Shown here: one piece after another, positions 43,861 to 56,571 of the stretch | How the letters are laid out: the number at the start of each line of letters is the position of its first letter | Position numbering within the stretch: the first letter of the stretch is position 1 | From: Nodosilinea sp. FACHB-131 | GTDB taxonomy: Bacteria > Cyanobacteriota > Cyanobacteriia > Phormidesmidales > Phormidesmidaceae | Length of the DNA: 64,000 nucleotides | NCBI RefSeq assembly: GCF_014695395.1 | Contig: NZ_JACJOF010000007.1 | Coordinates: 287,487-351,486, forward strand | Reading direction: 5' to 3' | Position numbers and translations under genes: made by a program | Notes under the pieces: generated by a model | What the model saw: the letters and a program-made list of their open reading frames with translations, nothing else | Told to the model about the DNA's origin: nothing | Database searches by the model: none

Positions 43861-44220
43861 CTAGTAGCGGGGCACGGTGCGATCGACTAGTAGGGCATAG
43901 GCATCGATGCCGCCGGTCACATTCTTCAGCTCGGTGAAGCCCTGCTGGGCCAGCCAGCCGCACATCTGCGCCGAGCGCATGCCGTGGTGGCAGAGCACAA
44001 TGGTTTCGCGATCGCGCTCAAAGCGGCTGTGAATGGTTTCCGACCACTCGGCAAACTCGCTCAGGGGCAGGTTGGCAAAGCCGGGCAGGCTGGCCAACTC
44101 CAGTTCGCTGGGCTCGCGGACGTCGATCAGCTGCACCGCACCGTCGGCCTCGGCCAGACGCTGGGCTAGATCCTCAACGCTGAGAGATGCGTAGGGAGCA
44201 GCATCAGAAGAAACGGTCAT
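43861..44220 (-). CDS. Single-domain rhodanese
   Basis: 119 residues. Rhodanese landmarks are VQLIDVREPSELELASLPGFANLPLSEF and the active-site loop CHHGMRSA with Cys77. It transfers sulfane sulfur; the physiological acceptor is unknown. It is immediately upstream of the membrane NACHT gene and probably cotranscribed with it. Confidence 0.92.
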   Translation of the reverse strand: MTVSSDAAPYASLSVEDLAQRLAEADGAVQLIDVREPSELELASLPGFANLPLSEFAEWSETIHSRFERDRETIVLCHHGMRSAQMCGWLAQQGFTELKNVTGGIDAYALLVDRTVPRY

Positions 44221-44390
44221 AGGTCAACTCTAAAGGGGCAATGGTCAGAACGGCGGGCTGAGGCAATCCGTTTAACTCTGCCAGGCTTTTGCAGGTTTAC
44301 GCAACCTTAACCCATCACTCCGGAAAGGTGCCTAGAAAGGTGCCCGAAAGATGATATAAACCCTGGGCACGACCTCTCCCCGGTGACTCT

Positions 44391-45107
44391 ATGCCAACTC
44401 CTCCGATGAAAACCATTGGCCTGATCGGCGGCATGAGTTGGGAGTCATCTCTAGAGTACTACCGCATTCTCAACCAGGCTACGCGGGCGCGATGCGGGGG
44501 GCTACACTCCGCCAAAATAATCATGTTCTCGGTTGATTTTGCCGATCTAGCCGCCCTTCAGCACCAGGGTGACTGGGCAGAAATCTCCAACATCTTGGTG
44601 GAAGCCGCCCAAAAGCTGCAAATGGCCGGAGCCAGTATGGTGCTGATCGGTGCCAACACCATGCACCGGGTGTGCGACGCGATCGAGGCCCGCATTTCCA
44701 TTCCCCTGCTGCACATCGCCGATGTTACCGCCGCCTGTGTTAAAGCCCAGGGCCTGAAACGCATTGGCCTGCTCGGCACCCAGTTTACGATGGAGCAAGA
44801 CTTTTATCGCGATCGCCTCTCCAGCCACCATTTAGACGTGCTGGTGCCCGATGCCGCCGGGCGCGAGGCCGTTCACCAGATTATCTACAATGAGCTGTGC
44901 CAAGGACAGTTCACTCCCACATCCCGCGAGACCGTTTTGACGCTCTGCGAGCAACTGGTTCACGCCGGGGCCGAAGGGGTGATCCTGGGCTGTACGGAGC
45001 TAGAGCTGTTGATAGGCCATGCTACGGCGACGGTGCCCCTCTTTCCCACCACCCGCATCCACGCCGAGGCTGCTGTAGCGCTTGCTTTAGGAGCCGTGGA
45101 AATCTAA
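44391..45107 (+). CDS. Aspartate/glutamate racemase family protein
   Basis: 238 residues. The two catalytic cysteine regions are seen: VLIGANTMHRVCD (an atypical first site, Asn-Thr-Met in place of the usual CNT) and GVILGCTELELLIG (second Cys). GLIGGMSWESSLEYYRILN at the N-terminus matches the aspartate racemase subgroup. With the first Cys replaced by Ala in GANTMH, it may be a hydrolase or one-sided racemase; this Cys loss is known in some family branches. A second ATG lies 5 codons in. Confidence 0.85.
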   Translation: MPTPPMKTIGLIGGMSWESSLEYYRILNQATRARCGGLHSAKIIMFSVDFADLAALQHQGDWAEISNILVEAAQKLQMAGASMVLIGANTMHRVCDAIEARISIPLLHIADVTAACVKAQGLKRIGLLGTQFTMEQDFYRDRLSSHHLDVLVPDAAGREAVHQIIYNELCQGQFTPTSRETVLTLCEQLVHAGAEGVILGCTELELLIGHATATVPLFPTTRIHAEAAVALALGAVEI

Positions 45108-45671
<564 letters not shown>

Positions 45672-45713
45672 GCACCCTGCTATCTAGCCATAGTTATCGT
45701 CATTAAGCTCCAG

Positions 45714-45742
45714 CCCCTGGGATTAACTCCCCCAGGGGTTTT
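45714..45742 (+). terminator. Terminator after psaC
   Basis: CCCCTGGG (45714-45721), 9-base loop, CCCAGGGG (45731-45738), then TTTT (45739-45742). Confidence 0.88.
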
Positions 45743-45880
45743 CTATGGTGGTTGGCAGTGATGCTGGCTCAGCCCGTACCTATCTGCATCTCTCCTGAAG
45801 CAACCTACAAGCCCCAGAACTTCTACCCTACCTCTCCCCATTCCTTGAACTGTTGAACTCTGCCCAGTACCCCTGCCGAG

Positions 45881-46348
45881 ATGCCTAGCCCCTCAACCGA
45901 TTCAGACTTTCTTGAGCAGTGGCGCTTTGTTTTGGCCCCCTACAACCTGGGCTACAAAATCAAACTGGTCTCCCAGTTGATGTATCGCAACTTTCTAGAG
46001 CAGCTAGAACCCCATGGACTCACTCCATTTCACTACCTAGTGCTGTGCTGTTTGTGGGAAGAGGATGGACTTTCTACCTCGGGCATTGCCGACAAACTTA
46101 AGCAGCTGGGGGCCACCCTGACCGGCGTCGTCGATCGCATGGAAGATCGGAAACTGGTCTTCCGAGAGCGCGATGCTAGCGATCGCCGCATCATTCGCAT
46201 TTGGCTTACGGATGAGGGTAGAGCGCTGCAAACGGTTCTCCTGCCCTTGGGCGCAAAAACCCTTCAGCAATCCACGGCCAATATCTCTGAAGCCGACCAG
46301 GCCACCGCTATGAAGGTCCTCGATCAAATTATCCATAATCTGCTTTAG
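45881..46348 (+). CDS. MarR-family transcriptional regulator
   Basis: 155 residues. Winged helix with GLTPFHYLVLCCLWEEDGLSTSGIADKLKQLGATLTGVVDRMEDRKLVFRERDASDRRIIRIWLTDEGRAL, the classic MarR recognition helix and wing (DxSDRR). It is followed on the same strand by a small membrane protein, which is the likely target. Confidence 0.93.
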   Translation: MPSPSTDSDFLEQWRFVLAPYNLGYKIKLVSQLMYRNFLEQLEPHGLTPFHYLVLCCLWEEDGLSTSGIADKLKQLGATLTGVVDRMEDRKLVFRERDASDRRIIRIWLTDEGRALQTVLLPLGAKTLQQSTANISEADQATAMKVLDQIIHNLL

Positions 46349-46387
46349 GAAAAATAAGGCGGTCAGTATTGACTCTAGACGAATTTG

Positions 46388-46416
46388 CTTAATATATTGA
46401 CTATTAATTCATTAAG
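46388..46416. promoter_or_regulatory. Possible MarR operator
   Basis: CTTAAT at 46388-46393 is inverted at ATTAAG 46411-46416, and a tighter TTAAT-TC-ATTAA lies at 46404-46415. Short AT-rich palindromes are typical MarR sites, and this one lies between the regulator and the next gene. Confidence 0.35.
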
Positions 46417-46487
46417 TAAATCGGCTGATGAGAAGTCAAGTCAGTCAGCATTCTTGTCGTCAAAATTGGAGAAATGAGGGGAAATCG

Positions 46488-47003
46488 ATGCCAAAACTCA
46501 GTATTCGGCAGAAAAATTGGCTGTTGTCTGCACACATCGGGTTTGCTGCCCTTTGGACCGGAACGGTGTTGAGCATGTTTCTGATCTCGGTAAAAAATAG
46601 GGCCTCAGCTAGCAGCGATGTGCTTTACGCGTTAAACTCCACCATCAATGCGCTAGACGACTATGTCGTGATTCCCTCGGCGATTGGCTCGGTGCTGACG
46701 GCGACAGCACTGTGCTGGGGCACCAACTATGGCTTTGCCAAGTTCTACTGGGTGATTACCAAATGGGTATTGACCACAGCACTAATCGCTTTTGGCACCT
46801 TTTGGCTGTTTCCCTGGGCCAATACAGCGGAGCAGCTCTCCGCCCAAACGGGGTTGCAAGCATTAGCCAATCCGGTCTACGCCTTTGATGCCAGAGGCGT
46901 GCTGATTGGCGGGCTAGTGCAAGTTCTTTTCCTAGGAGTAATTATTGGCATCTCGGTGCTAAAGCCTTGGGGGCGACGGCCTGTCGTCAAGCAACCTCAG
47001 TAG
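46488..47003 (+). CDS. Small membrane protein next to marR (DUF2269-like)
   Basis: About 171 residues with four membrane segments (LSAHIGFAALWTGTVLSMFLI, YVVIPSAIGSVLTATALCWG, WVITKWVLTTALIAFGTFWLF, VLIGGLVQVLFLGVIIGISVL). It resembles DUF2269-type proteins but the match is loose. GAGGGG at 46476-46481 sets the ATG at 46488; an in-frame upstream start at 46428 adds unrelated sequence. Probably regulated by the upstream MarR protein. Confidence 0.72.
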   Translation: MPKLSIRQKNWLLSAHIGFAALWTGTVLSMFLISVKNRASASSDVLYALNSTINALDDYVVIPSAIGSVLTATALCWGTNYGFAKFYWVITKWVLTTALIAFGTFWLFPWANTAEQLSAQTGLQALANPVYAFDARGVLIGGLVQVLFLGVIIGISVLKPWGRRPVVKQPQ

Positions 47004-47097
47004 CGTCGGGCAGTGGTGTATTCCTCTCTAAGAATTCTTAACGGTGGCGGGGTGACCAAACCGTTTATGGTGCAAACCATAGCGATCGGAAACGGCC

Positions 47098-48303
47098 ATG
47101 GATAAGGGAATAAACTGGCTTAAGGTGAGCCTGATAGCTCTGGTGAGTGCCATGGCTCTGGCTGGGCTGACGTATCTCTATCCTGCTGCCCAGGCTCAGC
47201 CTGCGCTAGCGCCGCCCCGGCGGACTCCAGTGGTGGTGTCTGCCCTGACGCCTGCAACGGAGCTGGTGCTCGGGGTTGATGGCCTCTACCACGGGGTGTA
47301 CGAGCTGATGGTGTCGAACACTAGCTCAGCGGCGATCGCGCTCAACCAGCTTGATGTGGTGGATGCAGAAAGGCCTGACGGTGCGCTGGCAACGTTTACC
47401 GGTGATGATCTGTTGCTGCGGCTGCGATCGCTAAACAACGTTGCCGCTGCCACTGCCGACCTGGGGCCTAGTGAAACCCGCCTGTTTTTGGTTGACCACA
47501 GCTTTGCCCAAGGCAGCCCCTTACCCGATCGCCTGCTGCACCGCTTGGCTATTTCCGGTGCTGACTCGTCTCTGAGCTACACTGCTGCCCCCATTACTGT
47601 CTCGCCCGCCCATTGGGTTCTGGGGCCGCCCCTGCGGGGAGCAGGCTGGGTCGCGGCCAACGGCTGCTGCTTCCCCACCGTAGGCCACCGCAGTACTGGT
47701 TTGCCCATTGATGGCGAAATTCACTTTGCCCAACGCTTTGCCATCGACTGGATGCAGCTCGATCGCCAGGGCCGGATCGCCAACGGCGATCTGACAGACG
47801 TGAGCAACTACCCTGGTTACGGTGCTGAGCTGCTAGCTGTGGCCGATGGCACCGTGATTCAAACCCGCAACGACCTACCTGAGCAGGTGCCCCCCACCCT
47901 GCCCGCTCCCGCTACCATTGACCTGGAAAACGTGCTGGGCAACAACGTCATTCTTGACCTGGGAAATGGAGCCTACGCCCTCTACGCTCACCTCCAGCCA
48001 GGCTCGCTGCGAGTCACGCCGGGGGAATCGGTCAAGCAGGGACAGGTTTTGGGATTGTTGGGTAACACGGGCAATACCTCGGCCCCTCACCTGCATTTTC
48101 ACCTGATGGACGGCCCTACCCTGGCCTCCAACGGGCTACCCTACACCATCGACCCCATGGCGGTGGCGGGTCAAATTCCGCTAGAGTCGGTGGAGCAGTT
48201 CTACAGGCTAGAGGGCGACTGGCGATCGACACTACTGCCCCAGCCAGAGCCCCGTAATCGAGAGTTTCCCCTCTTCTTGACCGTAGTTAACTTTCCTGAA
48301 TAG
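47098..48303 (+). CDS. M23-family metallopeptidase
   Basis: 401 residues. A signal peptide (LIALVSAMALAGLTYLYPAAQAQPALA) precedes a beta-rich region and a C-terminal M23 (LytM) domain: FAQRFAIDWMQLDRQGRI, GYGAELLAVADGTVIQTRNDLPE, VILDLGNGAYALYAHLQPGSLRVTPGESVKQGQVLGLLGNTGNTSAPHLHFHLMDGP. The H and HLHFH motifs bind zinc. It should cut peptidoglycan cross-bridges in the periplasm. Confidence 0.92.
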   Translation: MDKGINWLKVSLIALVSAMALAGLTYLYPAAQAQPALAPPRRTPVVVSALTPATELVLGVDGLYHGVYELMVSNTSSAAIALNQLDVVDAERPDGALATFTGDDLLLRLRSLNNVAAATADLGPSETRLFLVDHSFAQGSPLPDRLLHRLAISGADSSLSYTAAPITVSPAHWVLGPPLRGAGWVAANGCCFPTVGHRSTGLPIDGEIHFAQRFAIDWMQLDRQGRIANGDLTDVSNYPGYGAELLAVADGTVIQTRNDLPEQVPPTLPAPATIDLENVLGNNVILDLGNGAYALYAHLQPGSLRVTPGESVKQGQVLGLLGNTGNTSAPHLHFHLMDGPTLASNGLPYTIDPMAVAGQIPLESVEQFYRLEGDWRSTLLPQPEPRNREFPLFLTVVNFPE

Positions 48304-48346
48304 TCACTGAGCGGAGCGGCCAAATAACTCAAGACCCAAAACAATA

Positions 48347-48393
48347 GTGGATGGGACTCACCTACCCATCCACCCGCCTACCCATCCACTCCT
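48347..48393. repeat. Hairpin and direct repeat in convergent spacer
   Basis: GTGGATGGG (48347-48355) pairs with CCCATCCAC (48365-48373), and CTACCCATCCAC is directly repeated at 48362-48373 and 48378-48389. It separates the convergent M23 and secA genes and may terminate either. Confidence 0.7.
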
Positions 48394-51183
<2,790 letters not shown>

Positions 51184-51652
51184 GAATTAGCCAGATCAGC
51201 GTAGGGTGTTGCACTTAGTCAATCGCATATGGAGACTACTCTGCAAGGAGAAATGTCCACACCTGGGCCAGGAGCAAAGGCGGCAGGGTCGAGAGACGGG
51301 GCGAAAGTGCTTTTCTATCCTATCACTTGGCTTGAGGAGGCGCCCGTTTGACCGGCTGTAAAGCAATGGCTCACGCAACTATCCTCTCAAAGAGGATAGG
51401 GAAACGGAGAACTCTGGACGCAGCACAGTTTGGTGGGCCTGGGGCTATGGCGGCAGCTGTAATTCTGGATAGTCGAGGCGAGCATCCGCGTCTGTATGCA
51501 AAATCAGCTTTGGGCGATCGCAAACCGCCTATCTCCTCCCTCCGACGCCCCGTCTTTAGGTGTAGCTCTTTGTTACAATTTGGGTCGCGCCTCAGCGGCG
51601 ATCGACTCTTCAGCCGCTGTCCCCGTCTACCCTTGCGGAGCACCTTGCCCCT
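51184..51652. other. Divergent spacer secA / speA
   Basis: About 470 bases between divergent essential genes. Small frames on both strands show no family sequence. Promoters could not be placed reliably. Confidence 0.4.
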
Positions 51653-53656
51653 ATGAATATGGCCCAGCAACCGCCCCTGCCGTCGTCATCTCTGTCGCCG
51701 TCGCCGTCTCGTCGCCTGCATCGGGCCACCCTAGAAAACATGCTGCAATCCTCAGAGGCCGTTACCCTTCCTTGGACCATCGAGGACAGCGAAGAACTCT
51801 ACCGCATCCACAGCTGGGGAGAACCGTACTTCTCGATCAATGCCGATGGCCATCTGACGGTGTCGCCTAGGGGCGATCGCGGCGGCTCCCTCGATCTGCT
51901 GGAGCTGGTGGAAGCGATCAAGCAGCGCAACCTCAATCTGCCCCTGCTGATTCGCTTCTCGGACATTCTCGAAGACCGCATTGAGCGCATCAACGCCTGC
52001 TTCGCCAAGGCGATCGCCCGCTACAAATACAGCGGCGTGTATCGGGGCGTGTTTCCAGTCAAATGCAACCAGCAGCGCCAGCTCTTAGAGGATGTGGTGC
52101 GCTACGGTCGGCCCTACCAGTTTGGGCTAGAAGCCGGTTCCAAGCCTGAGCTGCTGATTGCCCTGGCCACCCTCGACACACCAGGGGCGCTGCTGATCTG
52201 CAACGGCTATAAGGACAAGGACTACATCGAGACCGCCATGCTGGGTCAACGGCTGGGCCAACAGCCGATCATCGTCATCGAGCAGATGAATGAGCTGGAG
52301 ATTGCCATTGAGGCCAGCCAGCGGCTCAACATTCGCCCGGTGCTGGGGCTGCGGGCTAAGCTCAGCACCAAGGGCAGCGGCCGCTGGGGGATTTCGGCGG
52401 GCGATCGCGCCAAGTTTGGCCTCACTGTCCCCGAGATTCTTGCGGTGGTCGATCGCCTGCGCGACGCCAACATGCTCGACTGCCTCCAGCTCTTGCATTT
52501 CCACATTGGCTCCCAAATCTCGGCCATTAGCGTGGTTAAAGAGGCCCTGCGGGAGGCCAGCCGCATCTATGTCGAGCTGGCAGAGCTGGGGGCGGGCATG
52601 GGCTACTTAGACGTGGGCGGTGGCCTAGCCGTTGACTACGACGGCTCTAAGACCACCTTCTACGCCTCCAAAAACTACAGCACCCAAAACTACGCCAACG
52701 ACGTGGTCGCCGAGGTGCAGGAGGCCTGCCGCATCAAGGGCATACCCGTCCCCACCTTGATCAGCGAGAGCGGTCGGGCGCTGGTGTCTCATCAATCCGT
52801 GCTGGTCTTTGACGTGCTGGGCAGCAGCGATGCCCCCTCCCACGAAGAGGTGGAAATGCCCGGCGACGACGACCACGTGATTTTGCGCGAACTGTACGAG
52901 ATCTACCAAAACCTCACCCCCAACACCGTGCAGGAGCTCTACAACGACGCGGTGCAGTTTAAAGAAGAGGCGATTAGCCTGTTCAACTTTGGCTATCTGA
53001 GTCTGTCGGCGCGGGCGCGGGCCGAGCGGCTGTTTTGGGCCTGCTGCCGCAAGGCGTTGTCGGTGGTCAGCGATGCCGACTACATCCCCGAAGATATCGA
53101 GGAGCTGCACCAGAGCATGGCCTCGATCTACTACATCAATCTATCGGTGTTTCAGTCGATGCCGGATACCTGGGCGATCGAGCAGCTGTTCCCGATCTTG
53201 CCCATTCATCGGCTCGACGAAGAGCCGGGCTGTCGGGGCACCCTGGCCGACCTCACCTGCGATAGCGACGGCAAAATCACCACGTTTATCGACCTGCGCG
53301 ATGTGAAGCACGTGCTGGAGTTGCACTCGCTAAAGCCCGACCAGCCCTACTACTTGGGCATGTTTTTGGGCGGGGCCTACCAGGAGATCATGGGCAACCT
53401 GCACAACCTGTTTGGCGACACCAATGCGGTGCACATCCACATGACCCCCAAGGGCTATCAGGTGGAGCAGGTAGTGAAGGGCGACACCATGACCGAGGTG
53501 CTGGGCTACGTGCAGTACGACGCCGAAGACATGATTGAGAATATTCGCAAGCGATCGGAGCGGGCGCTGCAGGATAGCCAGATCACCCTGGAGGAGTCGC
53601 AGCTGTTGATTCAACACTACGAGCGCAGCCTCAGTCAGTACACCTACCTGACCTAA
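51653..53656 (+). CDS. speA: Biosynthetic arginine decarboxylase
   Basis: 667 residues. Fold III PLP enzyme converting arginine to agmatine for polyamine synthesis. The PLP lysine is in GVFPVKCNQQRQLLEDVV; GLEAGSKPELLIALA, LGLRAKLSTKGSGRWGISAGDRAKFGLT, LHFHIGSQI, YLDVGGGLAVDYDGSKT and LISESGRALVSHQSVLVFDV are family blocks. The first 40 residues (Ser/Pro-rich) vary between species. A hairpin follows the stop, shared with the convergent pst operon. Confidence 0.97.
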   Translation: MNMAQQPPLPSSSLSPSPSRRLHRATLENMLQSSEAVTLPWTIEDSEELYRIHSWGEPYFSINADGHLTVSPRGDRGGSLDLLELVEAIKQRNLNLPLLIRFSDILEDRIERINACFAKAIARYKYSGVYRGVFPVKCNQQRQLLEDVVRYGRPYQFGLEAGSKPELLIALATLDTPGALLICNGYKDKDYIETAMLGQRLGQQPIIVIEQMNELEIAIEASQRLNIRPVLGLRAKLSTKGSGRWGISAGDRAKFGLTVPEILAVVDRLRDANMLDCLQLLHFHIGSQISAISVVKEALREASRIYVELAELGAGMGYLDVGGGLAVDYDGSKTTFYASKNYSTQNYANDVVAEVQEACRIKGIPVPTLISESGRALVSHQSVLVFDVLGSSDAPSHEEVEMPGDDDHVILRELYEIYQNLTPNTVQELYNDAVQFKEEAISLFNFGYLSLSARARAERLFWACCRKALSVVSDADYIPEDIEELHQSMASIYYINLSVFQSMPDTWAIEQLFPILPIHRLDEEPGCRGTLADLTCDSDGKITTFIDLRDVKHVLELHSLKPDQPYYLGMFLGGAYQEIMGNLHNLFGDTNAVHIHMTPKGYQVEQVVKGDTMTEVLGYVQYDAEDMIENIRKRSERALQDSQITLEESQLLIQHYERSLSQYTYLT

Positions 53657-53674
53657 GCCACAACTAAAAAGTCC

Positions 53675-53701
53675 GGGTGCGTCATTGCTCGCGACGCACC
53701 C
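53675..53701. terminator. Hairpin between speA and pstB
   Basis: GGGTGCGTC (53675-53683) pairs with GACGCACCC (53693-53701) across 9 bases. On the minus strand it is followed by TTTTT (rc of 53666-53670), so it most likely ends the pst operon. Confidence 0.72.
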
Positions 53702-53754
53702 AAACTTCAAGCCTCAATCCAGCAGGCGCTTGGGAACCCCTCAAGTAGCCTCAA

Positions 53755-54561
53755 TCAGCCAAATCGACCCGACACGTAGTCTTGGGTCGCCTGTTCACTG
53801 GGGTCGTTGAAAATTTTCTCAGTGTCCCCATATTCCACCAAATAGCCGACTTTGTTGCCGGACTCAGTTGCCTCAGCGTTAAAGAACGCTGTTCTATCAG
53901 AAATCCGCGACGCCTGCTGCATGTTGTGGGTGACGATGACGATCGTATAGCGGCTCTCTAGCTCCTTCATTAGCTCTTCAATCTGGAGGGTCGAGATCGG
54001 GTCGAGGGCGGAGCAGGGCTCGTCCATCAAAATCACTTCGGGCTCAATGGCGATCGTGCGAGCAATGCAGAGGCGCTGCTGCTGCCCACCTGAGAGGGAA
54101 AGGCCACTTTGCCTGAGCTTGTCTTTAACCTCGTCCCACAGAGCGGCCCGCCGCAGGGAGTTTTCCACCAGCTCATCCATGTCACCCTTGTAACCGTTGA
54201 TGCGAGCGGCAAAGGCAATATTTTCGTAAATGGATTTGGTGAACGGGTTGGGTTTTTGAAACACCATGCCAATGCGGCGACGCACGTAAACCGGGTCAAT
54301 ATCTTTGGCGTACAGATCGGTGCCGTGGAACATCGCCTTACCCTCAACCCGCGCTCCGGGAATGAGGTCATTGGTGCGGTTGAAGCAGCGCAGAAGGGTG
54401 CTCTTTCCACAGCCCGATGGACCAATAAAAGCGGTGATCTCATTCTTGAAGATATCAAGGTTGACATCTCGTACCGCTAGGGTTGATCCGTAGTACACAC
54501 TGACGTTCTTAGCCCGTAAGGCAGCCTCAGTGGCGACTGGGCTGACAGATTGTGAAGTCAT
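53755..54561 (-). CDS. pstB: Phosphate ABC transporter ATPase
   Basis: 268 residues. Walker [22 protein letters not shown]-loop MVFQKPNPF, signature [16 protein letters not shown], Walker [17 protein letters not shown], and [16 protein letters not shown] are diagnostic for PstB. It powers high-affinity phosphate import. Last gene of pstSCAB; 40 bases downstream of pstA. Confidence 0.98.
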   Translation of the reverse strand: MTSQSVSPVATEAALRAKNVSVYYGSTLAVRDVNLDIFKNEITAFIGPSGCGKSTLLRCFNRTNDLIPGARVEGKAMFHGTDLYAKDIDPVYVRRRIGMVFQKPNPFTKSIYENIAFAARINGYKGDMDELVENSLRRAALWDEVKDKLRQSGLSLSGGQQQRLCIARTIAIEPEVILMDEPCSALDPISTLQIEELMKELESRYTIVIVTHNMQQASRISDRTAFFNAEATESGNKVGYLVEYGDTEKIFNDPSEQATQDYVSGRFG

Positions 54562-54601
54562 GACGTTACTCTACGCTGCAACTAAAAAACTTGCGCTAAC
54601 C

Positions 54602-55534
54602 CTACTTCTGAAAGCGATTCCGCAAATAGATGGCGGTGGCATTCATCAGTAACAAAATTACCATCAGTACGATGATGGCACCCGCCGCTAAGGCATGGAA
54701 ATCGGCTTGAGGTCGAGATACCCAGTTAAAAATTTGAATGGGCAACACGGTGAACGGACTCTGTAACCCCCTCAACGACAACTCTGGCAAGAAGGGAATA
54801 TACGTGAGGGCCCCGATGGTAATTAGAGGGGCGGTTTCGCCGATCGCCCGAGACAAGGCCAAAATCACCCCAGTTAAGATACCGGGCAGCGCTAGGGGGA
54901 AAATGTGCGATCGAATCACTTGCCAGCGAGTAGCACCTAGGGCAAAGCCCGCCTGCCGCAAACTTCCTGGAATGGCCCTCAGGGCTTCGCGAGTGGCAAT
55001 AATCACGATGGGTAGCACCAGCAGGGCCAGGGTGAGCGCCCCTGCTAAAACCGTGCGGCCCTGGGTGATTGGAAACAGAATGCGCACAAAAACCTGGAGA
55101 CCCAGCAACCCGTAGATGATTGAGGGCACCCCAGCCAGGTTGGAAATGTTGATTTCAATGGCCCGAGCCAGCCAGCTGTCGGGCACAAACTCTTCGAGAA
55201 AAATGCCCGCTCCTACGCCAATCGGGAAGGTAACCAGCGCCACCAGCACCATCACCCAGATGGTCCCTACCAAGGCCGATACAATACCGGCTGTCTCGGC
55301 TTTGCGAGAAGGAAAGCTGGTGAGAAAATTCCAGCTGAGAACGGGTACACCGTCAATCAGCACGTCAGCGAGCAGTACCACCAGCACAAACAGGGAAAAA
55401 ATGACGGCTGAGAGGGCCAGCAACGAAAACCCTGTATCAACGCCCTGGCGGCGGCCTAGGGCATTGAGAACCTCTTTCTGCTCAATATCCCAACCGGCAT
55501 CGAGGGGTTTTGCTTGAGACGATAGGGGCGTCAT
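54602..55534 (-). CDS. pstA: Phosphate ABC transporter permease A
   Basis: 310 residues with six membrane helices and the permease loop [61 protein letters not shown]. Forms the channel with PstC. Its start overlaps the pstC stop by 4 bases. Confidence 0.97.
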   Translation of the reverse strand: MTPLSSQAKPLDAGWDIEQKEVLNALGRRQGVDTGFSLLALSAVIFSLFVLVVLLADVLIDGVPVLSWNFLTSFPSRKAETAGIVSALVGTIWVMVLVALVTFPIGVGAGIFLEEFVPDSWLARAIEINISNLAGVPSIIYGLLGLQVFVRILFPITQGRTVLAGALTLALLVLPIVIIATREALRAIPGSLRQAGFALGATRWQVIRSHIFPLALPGILTGVILALSRAIGETAPLITIGALTYIPFLPELSLRGLQSPFTVLPIQIFNWVSRPQADFHALAAGAIIVLMVILLLMNATAIYLRNRFQK

Positions 55535-56466
55535 TCGTAGGTCTCCCGAAACTTGCGAACAAACCAGAAGCTAATAATGTTGAAGACCAGGGTGAGCAAA
55601 AATAGCGTCATCCCTACCGCAAAGATTGACTTGAAGGCGATCGAGCCCGCTGGAGTGTCGCCTAGGCTAACCTGCACAATATAGGCTGTCATAGTCATGA
55701 CCGGCACAAAGGGATTGAGCCCGAGTCTTGGGTTTTGCCCCGCCGCCAGGGCCACAATCATGGTTTCGCCTACGGCCCGCGAAACCGCCAAAATTACCGA
55801 GGCTACAATGCCGGAAAGAGCGGCGGGCAGCACGACGCCAAAAATAGTTTCTCGCTTGGTAAGGCCCAGGGCGTAGGAGCCGTCTCTGAGGGCGCTGGGC
55901 ACAGCATAGATGGCGTCTTCGCTCAGGGAGGCAATCAGCGGCGTAATGGCAATGCCCATGACAATGCCTGCGCTCAGGGCGTTGAAGCCGCCTAGCTGAG
56001 GAATAAATATCTGGAGAAAAGGTGTGACTAGCAGCAACGCAAAGTAGCCATAGACTACTGTGGGCACCCCGGCCAAAATCTCTAGGGCGGGCTTGAGCCA
56101 CTTGCGCAGCTTAGGAGAGGCGTACTCGCTGAGGTAGATAGCCGATAGCAGACCCAAGGGAACCGCCACAAGCAAGGCGATCAGCGAGGTTAAAAAGGTG
56201 GCGCTCAGCAGCACTAGAATGCCGAACTGAGGGTTCGAAAACAGGGGAGTCCACTGTCTGTCGGTCAAGAAGTTCCACAGGGGAACGTCTTTGAAGAACT
56301 CCACGGTCTCAAACAGCAGCGAGAGAACAATGCCGAAGGTGGTGGCGACAGAAATTAGAGCAAACAGGCCGAATAGTCCAATAACGACCTGTTCGACCCG
56401 TTTGTTGAGCCCTCGGTTGGGCTTCCAAAGGTTGTTTGGGTCAGGCGGCAAAGAGTTTGTCGTCAT
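55531..56466 (-). CDS. pstC: Phosphate ABC transporter permease C
   Basis: 311 residues, six membrane helices, permease loop [62 protein letters not shown]. Pairs with PstA. About 105 bases separate it from pstS, containing a stem-loop that may limit read-through. Confidence 0.97.
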   Translation of the reverse strand: MTTNSLPPDPNNLWKPNRGLNKRVEQVVIGLFGLFALISVATTFGIVLSLLFETVEFFKDVPLWNFLTDRQWTPLFSNPQFGILVLLSATFLTSLIALLVAVPLGLLSAIYLSEYASPKLRKWLKPALEILAGVPTVVYGYFALLLVTPFLQIFIPQLGGFNALSAGIVMGIAITPLIASLSEDAIYAVPSALRDGSYALGLTKRETIFGVVLPAALSGIVASVILAVSRAVGETMIVALAAGQNPRLGLNPFVPVMTMTAYIVQVSLGDTPAGSIAFKSIFAVGMTLFLLTLVFNIISFWFVRKFRETYE

Positions 56467-56488
56467 GATACAGAACTCTAAAAAATAA

Positions 56489-56510
56489 GGGGCCAGTCAA
56501 TGCTGGCCCC
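56489..56510 (-). terminator. Intercistronic stem-loop between pstS and pstC
   Basis: GGGGCCAG (56489-56496), 6-base loop, CTGGCCCC (56503-56510). On the minus strand it is followed by TTATTTTTTAG. It is a partial terminator or mRNA-stabilising structure that would give more pstS than pstCAB message. Confidence 0.85.
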
Positions 56511-56571
56511 CAGGAACTCGATGGGCTCAACCTCAAGAAAGGCTAAGCCAGAGGGCGTTTAAGCGGTAGGC

